A stretch of DNA of 64,000 bases, taken from assembly GCA_947498765.1 (NCBI GenBank), contig CANMLG010000004.1, forward strand, positions 62,001 through 126,000, given 5' to 3'. Each line of letters opens with the position of its first letter. The first letter of the stretch is position 1. The notes under the pieces are model-generated. The model was not told the DNA's origin and did no database searches. It was given only the letters and a program-made list of their open reading frames with translations. Shown in pieces: positions 36,252 through 47,000 of this stretch. The DNA comes from an uncultured Aquimarina sp. GTDB taxonomy: Bacteria > Bacteroidota > Bacteroidia > Flavobacteriales > Flavobacteriaceae. A program made the translations under genes and the position numbers.

Positions 36252-36674
36252 ATGAATGCAAACAAAGCATATTTAGGAACAGGCTGGTCATTTCCGCCAA
36301 CATTTGATATCGATGCCAAAACGATCACTATGGTTAGTGCCGAAAAAGATATTGAGCAAAGTTTGGAAATTCTACTTTCAACTAGTTTGGGGGAACGGGT
36401 AATGCAACCCGAATATGGTTGCAATTTAAAGGATTACCAGTTTGAAAATGTAGATAACGCACTCATTGGTTTTATAAAAGATGTGGTGGAAAGAGCGATT
36501 CTTTATTTTGAACCAAGGATAAAATTAGAAAGAATTGATATTACTGAAGAAGATTCCTTTGAATTGATCGAGGGAAAACTAAAAATCATTGTGCATTATG
36601 AAATCGAAGGAACCAATACGCGTAATAATTATGTATATGATTTTTATTTAAGAGAAGCTGATCAAGCGATATAA
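36252..36674 (+). CDS. CIS baseplate gp25-like protein
   Basis: A 140-aa gpW/gp25-family protein. LGTGWSFPPTFD, the EKDIEQSLEILLSTSLGERV helix and MQPEYGCNLKDY are characteristic of the family; the E-P-R motif (YFEPRIKLERI) initiates sheath assembly on the baseplate. It corresponds to Afp9 and lies between the PAAR and baseplate-J genes. Confidence 0.95.
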   Translation: MNANKAYLGTGWSFPPTFDIDAKTITMVSAEKDIEQSLEILLSTSLGERVMQPEYGCNLKDYQFENVDNALIGFIKDVVERAILYFEPRIKLERIDITEEDSFELIEGKLKIIVHYEIEGTNTRNNYVYDFYLREADQAI

Positions 36675-36688
36675 ATAAGTTTAGGTAA

Positions 36689-39600
36689 ATGAAGCATCCA
36701 TCAAATATAGCACACCCTTTAAAAAATAGTACGGGGACAAGTCAAAAGGATAGACTAATACAAGCATTGGACCCCAGTGCAGTACCTATTGATGGAAAAA
36801 CCTTGGCCGATCGTTTGTATATGATTAGTGGGTATGCACAACAAATTAATTTTTACCAATACCGAAATACTGCAATTGATGGAGAATTTCAGGATATAGA
36901 TAATTGGGGAACTTTTTTTAAGAATAGTTTGCCCTTTCAATTGGCGGTATTAAGTAAAATAGTAGTGGAAGATTTGGAAGTTCAGTTTTCATTATTATAT
37001 AAAGAACTTACAGAAAATCCATCTAAAGAAACCTTAGAAGCTTTATTTAATTTTATTGAAACAAAACTTAGTAAACCTACAACAACATTGTTTACTACAG
37101 TGCAAAAGCAAGAGAATAGTTTTACAGATTCGTTACTTGCCATTATTAAAACTTCGTTTGCCGAGGCCATGAAATCTTTTATAGGCTTACATAATTCCAG
37201 TGTCAACTATTTATGTGTATCCAAAAAGAATTTCAATGATTTTTTACAGCTTCCTTGGCAATTTGAGGTGATTGATATTTATGCTATTGACGGATGCATT
37301 CAAAAGGTTAAAAAGGGAAAAAAAGAAGCACTGTTAAAAGCAGGAGCGCAATTGAATAGCTTATTTCTTAAAATAATAAATGGAGTACAAGCCATTGTTG
37401 AGGCTGCTCCAAATTATATAGAGGAAAGTTTGTTGCCATTACAAGCCTCACTTCAAAAAAAGCATGAACCACATATTGCCTTATTGTTTGCTTTTTTAGA
37501 AGTATTTAAACATTTCCAAGGCAATATAAATGAGTTAAGTAAAAAGCATTTAGACTTTTTTTATGAAGAAGTATTAAAAATGCGTCCTAAAGATGCCGTA
37601 CCAGATCAAGCGCATATTGTTTTTGAGGTGGCGAATCATCAAGAGCAATATGTATTAAAAAAGGATTTATTAGTAAAAGACAGTAAGGATGCCAATAATC
37701 AAGATATACAATTTGGTTTAGATCATGAGGTGGTAGTTGACAAAGCTCAGATCAAAGAGGTAAGAACACTTTCATTATTTCCAACTACAGATAATAATGA
37801 CAAGACCTATATTGAGGGGGTATATATAGCTCCAGTAGCGAATTCAGCAGATGGAATAGGAAAAAAATTTAAAGAAGATCAACCTGCAAACTGGGCTACA
37901 CTTGGTGATAAGTATAGTAAGTATATTAAAAAAGGAAAGGAATTAGCAGAGGAACACCCAAAGGCACGTATAGGTTTTGTATTGTCTTCACCAGTATTGT
38001 TGTTGGAAGAAGGAGAGCGTTCTATTGAGATACGTTTGAATTGCAATTTACGAGAAGGAAGTATTTCAGCTGCAAAAATTAAACAGAATTTAGATGAAAT
38101 TATAGCTCAAAAACAATTTTCATTTAAAAAAGAAACAGTTGAAAATTGCGAAACAATAACAGAGGAGACCAAGAATTATTTACTAAACCTATTGGGTAAT
38201 GAAGAAATATATGTGTTAGGAAATAATTTAGAACTGTTTTTAACACAAAAGGATCCTATTAGTTGTTTGCCTCTTTTTAATGACAATGAAAAAAAACGCT
38301 TGTGCGAGTGTGGTATTTTTGAAGAAAACATGTCAAAAGTGGGGCAGTTGTTTTTGATGTCTTTTAGTGGTGAAAAAGATTGGGTAATTCCTCAACAAGA
38401 AGTGATAGAGGACTTGGTGATTGATTTACCTCCTTTTTCGGACTTGAATACAACTGCCGATCTCCAGTTTATATTTAGGTTGAAGTTAACAAAAGAAGAT
38501 CCCAAGGTGGTGTTTTTTGATGAAGAAAAACTGAAGGAGAAAATTGATGTAAATACGTCGTTTCCTTTAGTTAAAATAGAACTCAATCCAGTTATTGAAA
38601 AGTTAGAAAATGTGTTGACTTGTGATGATATTATTGGTGGTAGACCTAAAAATGGCAATAAAAAAGGATGTTGTTTAGAGCAAGAAAAAAAGGATGTAGG
38701 AGAAATTTCAATTTCACCATATCATTTTTTACAAGGGATCAAGTTAGTAGATGCCAAAATTAAAGTTAATGTTTGCGGGCTTAAAAATTTAATTGTTCAA
38801 AATGACGAAAATTTACAAGATGTAAATAAACCCATGTTTCCATTTGGTCCAAGACCGAAAGTTGATGCAACGTTTATTATAGGATCAAAAGAGGTTTTTT
38901 GTAAAAATTGGCAATCATTTCGCTTAGGAGTAGAATGGAAGGACCGACCTGTTGATTTTGAAACGTATTATGAAGCTTATAATTTAGAAGACGGGGTGAA
39001 TATCACTACAAATGTTTTTGAAATTAGAGGTGGTGTTTTAGATAAAGGTCTATGGGAAGATGGTGGTGTGAATAAAAGATTATTTACCTCAAAAAACGGA
39101 TTCACTCCATGTTCGGCAATTAATGCAGCATATAATTTTAATGGATATCGGTGGAATCGTGGGGATTTCCCAATTACAGCCTACGAGACTAAATCAATGC
39201 CTAAGGAACCTTTAACCCCGTTAACGGTTAATTCTAGAAAAGCTTTTTTTAGAATAAAATTAAAAGGAGAAGATTTTCAGCATGATAGTTATGCATTTGT
39301 GTTGGCCAAACAAATGATGGCTTTGGCTAATATTTTAGATCCAAAGTCTATTGAAACAATAAAGGATGAGGTTGATAATATAATTACATTATGTGATGAG
39401 TCTGAAGATCGAATTGATGCTATAAAGTCGTGGGGAGGAACGCTAGAAGATCTTCAGGATGAAGTTGAAAAAGCACCTCCACCTCCAATATTTGCACCGA
39501 TCAATATACCTTCAACTATTCCAGGGGATCTTTCACCATATGGTTTAGAAAAAATTGACGAAAGTTTATGCGGTAGAGCAGATAAGATTAAAGCTGTTTT

Positions 39601-41005
39601 TATAGCAAATAATGCCGATAATGCCATACTTCCAAATGAACCCTATACACCTGCTATAAAATCCTTGTTTGTTGATTATAAAGCAGAAGCGACAATGAGT
39701 GATATGGATATTACACATTTGTATCCTTTTGAAAACACATCAAAGTTTGAAAATATTGAAACCAAGCCCACCTTATTTCCTTTTTTTAATGATGAAGGAA
39801 CACTATTTATTGGTTTAGAAAAAATAACTACTGGGGGCAGTTTATCAGTATTATTTCAATTAGCAGAAGCTACTGCCGATTCGGAATTGGATCGCGCCGA
39901 AATTTATTGGCATTATTTAAGTACTAATGAATGGAAATTATTGCAATATGATTTTGATGTGATTTCGGATGAAACAGATCGTTTTACGGTATCTGGGATT
40001 GCAAGTATTGTCATTCCCGATGATATTACTAATAAAGGGAATACCGTTATGCCCGATTCATTGTATTGGATTAAAGTATCCACACCTAAAAATGTCAAAG
40101 CAGTTGCCGAAACTATAGGAATACACACGCAAGCAGCTAAAACTTCGGCTAGGTTTAGTGTCCTAAATGATAAAAATAGATTGGAAACTCCTTTGGCGTC
40201 AGGAAGCATAGCTAAACTGGTGAATGGAGATTTTAATATTAAAAAGGTGGAACAAATTTACCCTTCATTTGGAGGAAGAACGCCAGAAGTAAACGGACAT
40301 TTTTATACCCGTGTAAGTGAACAGTTAAAGCATAAGGGAAGGGCATTAATGTTATCCGATTATGAAAAAATTATATTGGAAGGCTTTCCCGAAGTTGAAA
40401 AAGCCAAATGCATTACCCATACTATGGGATTATCTGCTATAGATTACAAACGTGATTTGGAAGTAGCGCCAGGTTATGTGGTAATTACGGTAATACCCGA
40501 TTTAGCAAAGTTAGAATCGGGGAACTTAATTGCGCCAAAAGTCCCGGTAAGTTTATTGGAAAAAATAGGGGATTATATACGAAAACGTACCTCGCCTTTT
40601 GCACGTATAAAAATAATGAATCCAAGGTACGAAGGCGTTGATGTGGCAATTAAAGTAAGATTACATAGAGGGAAGTCACCTGATTTTTATACAAAAAAAT
40701 TGAAAGATGATATCACCCTATTTTTAGCGCCATGGGTGTTAGGAGATATCGAAAAACTAGCTTTAGGTCAACTAGTGCGCTATTCAGACATTATTGGTTT
40801 TGTAGAGCAATTGGAGTATGTGGATTTTATAGTGAAGTTAGAATTAACAGGACTATGTGATCAAAAAGGGGCTATTATAAAACCATTAACGGCTAGAACC
40901 GTTTTAGTGCCCGGAAACATTTGTGTTGAGCATGATGAAGAGACCTGTTTGGAAGCAGAGGTTACTCATAAATTGAAGTCTAATAAAGTACACCAATTGA
41001 CATAA
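36689..41005 (+). CDS. CIS baseplate J-like wedge protein (Afp11-like)
   Basis: A 1438-aa protein. The C-terminal ~250 residues show baseplate-J/gp6 features (RVSEQLKHKGRALMLSDYEK, GFPEVEKAKCITHTMG, GDYIRKRTSPFARIKIMNPR). The large N-terminal region contains beta-rich insertions and a Cys-containing loop (GNKKGCCLEQEKKD). It is longer than Afp11. It would form the wedge ring connecting the hub to the sheath. The next gene starts one base after its stop. Confidence 0.9.
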   Translation: MKHPSNIAHPLKNSTGTSQKDRLIQALDPSAVPIDGKTLADRLYMISGYAQQINFYQYRNTAIDGEFQDIDNWGTFFKNSLPFQLAVLSKIVVEDLEVQFSLLYKELTENPSKETLEALFNFIETKLSKPTTTLFTTVQKQENSFTDSLLAIIKTSFAEAMKSFIGLHNSSVNYLCVSKKNFNDFLQLPWQFEVIDIYAIDGCIQKVKKGKKEALLKAGAQLNSLFLKIINGVQAIVEAAPNYIEESLLPLQASLQKKHEPHIALLFAFLEVFKHFQGNINELSKKHLDFFYEEVLKMRPKDAVPDQAHIVFEVANHQEQYVLKKDLLVKDSKDANNQDIQFGLDHEVVVDKAQIKEVRTLSLFPTTDNNDKTYIEGVYIAPVANSADGIGKKFKEDQPANWATLGDKYSKYIKKGKELAEEHPKARIGFVLSSPVLLLEEGERSIEIRLNCNLREGSISAAKIKQNLDEIIAQKQFSFKKETVENCETITEETKNYLLNLLGNEEIYVLGNNLELFLTQKDPISCLPLFNDNEKKRLCECGIFEENMSKVGQLFLMSFSGEKDWVIPQQEVIEDLVIDLPPFSDLNTTADLQFIFRLKLTKEDPKVVFFDEEKLKEKIDVNTSFPLVKIELNPVIEKLENVLTCDDIIGGRPKNGNKKGCCLEQEKKDVGEISISPYHFLQGIKLVDAKIKVNVCGLKNLIVQNDENLQDVNKPMFPFGPRPKVDATFIIGSKEVFCKNWQSFRLGVEWKDRPVDFETYYEAYNLEDGVNITTNVFEIRGGVLDKGLWEDGGVNKRLFTSKNGFTPCSAINAAYNFNGYRWNRGDFPITAYETKSMPKEPLTPLTVNSRKAFFRIKLKGEDFQHDSYAFVLAKQMMALANILDPKSIETIKDEVDNIITLCDESEDRIDAIKSWGGTLEDLQDEVEKAPPPPIFAPINIPSTIPGDLSPYGLEKIDESLCGRADKIKAVFIANNADNAILPNEPYTPAIKSLFVDYKAEATMSDMDITHLYPFENTSKFENIETKPTLFPFFNDEGTLFIGLEKITTGGSLSVLFQLAEATADSELDRAEIYWHYLSTNEWKLLQYDFDVISDETDRFTVSGIASIVIPDDITNKGNTVMPDSLYWIKVSTPKNVKAVAETIGIHTQAAKTSARFSVLNDKNRLETPLASGSIAKLVNGDFNIKKVEQIYPSFGGRTPEVNGHFYTRVSEQLKHKGRALMLSDYEKIILEGFPEVEKAKCITHTMGLSAIDYKRDLEVAPGYVVITVIPDLAKLESGNLIAPKVPVSLLEKIGDYIRKRTSPFARIKIMNPRYEGVDVAIKVRLHRGKSPDFYTKKLKDDITLFLAPWVLGDIEKLALGQLVRYSDIIGFVEQLEYVDFIVKLELTGLCDQKGAIIKPLTARTVLVPGNICVEHDEETCLEAEVTHKLKSNKVHQLT

Positions 41006-41006
41006 A

Positions 41007-44000
41007 ATGGGAGGATTATTAGAAAATACCGCAGCTGTCATTAAGCAAAATGATCCAGATATTCCTGAGTATTTAGATTTTGATCGCCTACGCAGAGAAG
41101 GTCTAGAACATATTGGGAATTTAGCAGGTAAAATTTGGACAGATCATAATGCGCATGACCCTGGAGTTACTATTTTGGAGGTACTTATTTATGCATTGCT
41201 TGATTTAGGGTATAAAACAAATCTGCCTTTTAAAAATTTAATTGCTCAAAAAGATAATTCTGAAAAGGATGATAATTTTTTAACTCCTTTAGAGATATTG
41301 ACTATAAACCCAGTTTCTGTTACCGATTACCGAAAATTGCTGATAGAAATTGATGGCGTTCGAAATGCATGGTTAGAAATAGCAGATCAAGAAGTGGCTT
41401 TGTATGTTGATCAGCAAATGGATCGTTTAACATGCACACCACCAAGTACACCTAATGAAGGCGAAGAAGCTATTTTTGAAGAAGCCATACATGTTATAAA
41501 TGATAGGGAAGATTGTTTACTAAATAAAGCCTATGAACAACTCTTTTTAAATGGACTGTATAAAGTTTATATAGAAAAAGAAGATGATGTGGTTGACGAA
41601 GCAGCATTAAAAGTAGCTGTTAAAAGCTTCTTGTTGGAGCATCGAAATTTATGTGAAGACTTTATACAAATTGAAATTTTAAAACCCATTGACTTTGGTG
41701 TTTGTTTGGAGGTAGAAATTACTTTGGGTATTGATCCTAAAAAGGTGTATTCAAAAATTATAAAGGCCGTAAGGAATTATTTTCAACCAGAAATTAACTA
41801 TTATACGCTTAACGAACTTTTAAACAAAGGAAAAAGTATTGATGCTATTTTTGAAGGAAGACCGTATCTCAAAGAAAGTTTTGGTTTTGTAGATACAGAT
41901 GAACTGGAAAAATTAGAAAAAAGAAATAAAATCCACCTTTCGGATTTGTATGCGGTGGTTTTGGCCATTGAAGGCGTTCAAAAAGTTAAAAAAGCACATA
42001 TAAATAATGGGAATAGTTCGGGTAGTATAGCTTGGATACATAGTCTTAAAAAAGATGAAGTTCCTGTTTTTTTATTAGAAAATTCATGTATTGACTTGTA
42101 TAGCCCGCAAGGAATTATAAAGCTAGATAAACTAAAAGTACATCAATCATTATCCTTTGGGAAAAAATTTAGACTTCCGTTAACCAGTTTGGATAATGAA
42201 ATTCCTATGGGTGTTTATCATGATGATTTGGGCGAGTTTTATTCCATTCAAAATGACTTTCCAGTAGTGTATGGTGTAGGGGAAGATGGCTTAGCCGAAA
42301 GTGCTACTTTATTAAGAAAAACACAAGCTTTACAATTAAAAGGCTATTTGTTATTTTATGACCAATTATTGGCTAATTATACGTCACAATTGGCCAATAT
42401 TCGTTCTTTATTTTCATTAAAATCAGAAGCCGAATATACCGAAGAAGCTTGTAAAACCTATTTTACGCAACTACCAGATAGTATACCAGGTATTGAAAGT
42501 TTATTAAAATTTCATACCACTACCGAAACTCAAAACGGGAGTTCCGTAGTAGCTTATCCAGTACAAAATAATGAGGCATGGAAAAATACGATAGCTTTAT
42601 TGGAAGCGCATCCACGAACAGAATTTAGTATTGGTAATTATTGTGATCATCAAAGTGGTTTGGTGGATTTGGTAAGTTTTGAATCCATAAACAAGCGATC
42701 CATACATATCAATCAATTGGTAGATATTTTCTTTTCTAAAAAATATAGTATTCAAGTTTTGGAGGATCGTTTTGGGTGCTTTTTTGTGCTTTATCCCAAT
42801 ACCTCAAGTGAATTACTACTGGTAGGAACAAAACGTTATAAGTCCATTAATGAAGCTAAGAGTGAAGCTAAAAATGTGGCTTTTATGGCTTCGACAGTTA
42901 CGGGCTATAATTTGGTTACCGATACCTTAAGAGGAGCTACGCAACACTATTTTGGGATTGCATTTCATCCTGTTTCGTACTTGAATGTTTTACAGGAATT
43001 AACCGAAAATAAAGAGGAATATAGTACTAGACGACAACTCTTTTTGGATCATTTATTGGCCCGATTTGGTGAAAGTTTTACAGACTACACCTTGTTGCAA
43101 TACAAAGGCAACTTAAGTGAAACTACACTGGATCAAAAAAGGATTGCAGATCAATCGAGTTATATAAAAGAATTTGCAGATTTAAGTAGAAATAGAGGGA
43201 AAGCCTTTGACTATCTAAAGCCAGCATGGAATACAGACAATGTTTCGGGATTTGAAAAAAGAGTCTCCTTATTATCAGGAATAAATAATTACGAGCGAAG
43301 AAATTTATGCAATTTCGAAGTCACCGAATGCCACAGGTTTGTACTAAATGATGCTAATGGAAATTTGCTTTTTAGAAGTAATCGTAGTTATGAAAGTAAA
43401 GAAGAATTACTCCTTGCAGCAAATAAAGTTTTAGTGCAGCTTAGGGACCCTAAATCATATAAAAAATTAGAAAAAACCTTAAACGGATTTAACAGATCGG
43501 TCATAAGTAGATTATTTTCTGCACAAGCATCGACAGAAAATATAGTGACTACAAAATATAATTTTCATCAGCAACTAACCGATCATAAAGGGATCGAAGT
43601 GGCCCGAAGCACGAGTTTGTCATCGGAAACATTAGCATTAAAAAAGCAGGGGGATTTTATAAAAAAAGGAAAGCTTCAAACACTTAAAAATGAAGATGAC
43701 GTATCCCGAGAATGTCGTTTGCTACCTGTAGCTCGCGAACATTGTTTTTTGGATGCACATCGCTTAGATCAAAATCTAGAAATAAAAACACTTGAAAGTT
43801 GGAAATGGCATATTCAGCACCCTATTAGTAAGGAGCATAAAATGAGTGCTACCGCATTTTCTTCGGTAAATGAAGCTTGGGAAAATGTGTTAAATGAAGG
43901 CGCATTAGATTCATATTTAACCCAACATGATTCCGCTTACAAATGGAAATTAAACATTGCAGGAAGTAAATTGGTGTTTGAAGGTGTGGGATGTTATCCA

Positions 44001-47000
44001 GATAAAAGCAAGGCGACTGATGCCTGGCGTAGAGCTAAAGTATTGGGGAGTGATGCCAAAAATTATGTGGTAGCGCAGCAAGGAAATCAATTGGCCTTAA
44101 AAAATGAAAAGAAAAAGATTATAGCCCTAGCCTTACTTCCTGAAAAGGAACTAAAAACGATCATAGAAGAAAGTACTATAGCTTTTGGAAAACGAAATAC
44201 GAAGCCGAGTATTGAAAGGGTGGCTGATAAAGTAGGATTCAAGGTGCAACTAAATGAACAAGACGCTTCTTTAATTAGTTATGGCGTATATCATTCAAAA
44301 AAAGAGGCGTTGTTAGCCCTAGAAAAAGCCTTTAGTTTAGGTGGAGATAAAAAAAACTACTTACAATCGGGCGATGAAGGAAATCCAGAATATAGTTTTT
44401 TATTACGTGATACGGATGGTTCTTTTTTAATGATGCCCCCAGAGCATTTTGAAATTGCAACAAATAGGAATAAAGCCCTAAATGCAGTAGCCCGATTTAT
44501 AGCCAAAAATGAATCCCCAGTACGTATAAAAAAAGAACCTAATAAATACAATTGGTCACTTTTTAATAATGAAGGCGTAGTATTACAATCAACTTCTGAA
44601 TTTACATCTAGAACAAGAGCAAAATCAGATTTTGATAAGACAATTGCCATAGAGGCCTTACATAGTTGCGAAGCATTGTGTAAGGAACTGTTATATGATT
44701 ATAAAGTGGTAAAAATACCCGCAGCGTTTAATTTTATTTACGGAAACACTGATGCAGATAATGTGTTTAATCCTCTTTTTATAAGTAGTAAAGCCTATAA
44801 AAAAGTTGAAGATGCCAAAAAAGCATACACCGAGTTTGTTGACAAATTACCTCAATTAACATTAAAAGAAACTAAAAAAAGTAAAATAACGAGAGAATTT
44901 ACATTGTATGATAAAGCATCGGTTGTAGCAACTCAATTTACTAAAAGCAGTATACCAGATGATATTACTAAATTGGCAATAAGTACTTCGGAAAAAGCAA
45001 GTTTAAGTGAAGCCGAACAGCTGAAAAAGTATATAAGTAATGCTTATGTAAATAGTGAAACTCCGAATAGCGATTTTACTATTTCGGATATGGCTCAGGA
45101 TGGACAGATTTCATATGAGTGGCGATTTTTAAAAAAGAATATGCCATTAGCAATACATCCAAGTTTATGTTATGAAAAAGAAAATGCATTACAACTTAAA
45201 AGAGCTATTTGTGATGTTATTCCACCAATTCAATTAAAAAAATGCCCCGATAAACCTATTGTAATTTGTCCCGAAATGGATAAAGATAAATTTCATTATC
45301 AGGTGTGTTTTAATACAAATGAAGAAGAAGAATTTGTTCTAATAAGCTATGTAGGTTATAAAACAGCGGAGGAAGCAGAAGAGGCTTGGGAAAAAGAATG
45401 GCTTGAGGTTATTATTTATGCCAGAAATACAAATCAGTATAGCAAAGGGAGTAAAATTAGTGTAGTTGAACAATACTATGACCCTGAGTCAAATGCTTGT
45501 GAAACGGACGCATTTATAGCAGTAATACCAAAAGAAAGAAAAGTAAAAGAACAAGGACAGGGGTTGATTGAATTTTATGTTCAATTAGCGGAGTTATTTC
45601 CCATATACAAAGTTGAAGTAGCGGAAGATAATGATATAAAGGTGTATTACAAATACCGAGTAGTTGTAAAAGAAGAGGAACGTATTGATGTTGGCGATTG
45701 TATAAATACACATGTAGAAGAGGTAGAAGGAACCCCACTGTGGGATAGTGTGGCTCGTTTTTCTAGCATTGATGAAGCAATTGAAGCTTATCAACATTTT
45801 TATGTATTAGCAGGAACGTCTAATAATTGTAGACTGTTATGCGAAAAGGGGAAATTTTATGTAGGACTTATTGAAGTACTGGCCGAAAGCGCGTGTAATT
45901 TTAAAAGTGAAGCCGAAGCATGGGATAATGCTTTTCCTAAAAAACTAGATTCGTGCAATGATTGTATGCCAGGGGGTTTACGCGAATTTATATATGCTGC
46001 TGAGGATACTCAAAATTATATTCCAGTTTGTGATCAAGATTACTGGAAATTTAAAATAGTATCACCTAAGTATTACGTGGCTAATCATAGTTGCTGGTAC
46101 GATGATAAAGGTGATAGAGATGAACAAATTACTACATGGTCTTCAATTTTAGAAGGTTTGGATTGGAAACTTTTTTCTTCGGGCTTATTTTTTGAAACAA
46201 ATGAAGAAACTCCTGTAGGTGCAACACCGATTACTCATTTGGTTAATTCACAAAAAGAACACTTTAAAAGTAATTGTGATGTAGTTGATGAAATACGCAA
46301 GTGTATTAAAATTTGTGAGGATCAGGCTAATGGGAAAAATGAGCTTAAGCAGTGTATTATTGAAAGCATAAAAGGCTTTAAAAAAAAGGATGAATTAATA
46401 AAGCTGTTTGATATAGATATTGATGCATTTTATGCTTTGATCAATCGTTTTCCTATTTACAAAACAACAGCCGGTTATGGATTCCGATTGTATTGGTCGG
46501 CAAATGATACTATGGTTTCGGAAACAGGTTTACGCCCTTGTGGTTGTGATGAGGATACCATACCTAGAGAAGAGGATACTAATACTTGTAAAGAAGTTTA
46601 TCCCTTTGTAAGTAAAAAATACTACTCTTGCTGTTCGGAAGCTTTATTGGAGTTTGAGAAATTTTGCCAATTAATAGCGGACAAGACTTATACTGTTGAG
46701 TGTGTTTCCAAAGCTAAATATGGACCGTATTCATTTCAAATAGTTGATCCTAGCAGGGAGTTAGCTTATCATCCACAACAATATAATTGTTTACAAGAGG
46801 TGGAAGATGCTATTGAAAGAACTAAGGCATGTGTAGACAATACAGGGATGCACTTGTTGGAACATATTTTATTACGACCAAAGCATATTGGTGAATGTAG
46901 TTATTCCTTTGTGTTAGGAGGCGATGACGTGCTTCAAACAAAAAGTTGTTTACTTCCCATTTGTCCCGATTATTGTTGTGAAATTCCATGGAAACCGGAT

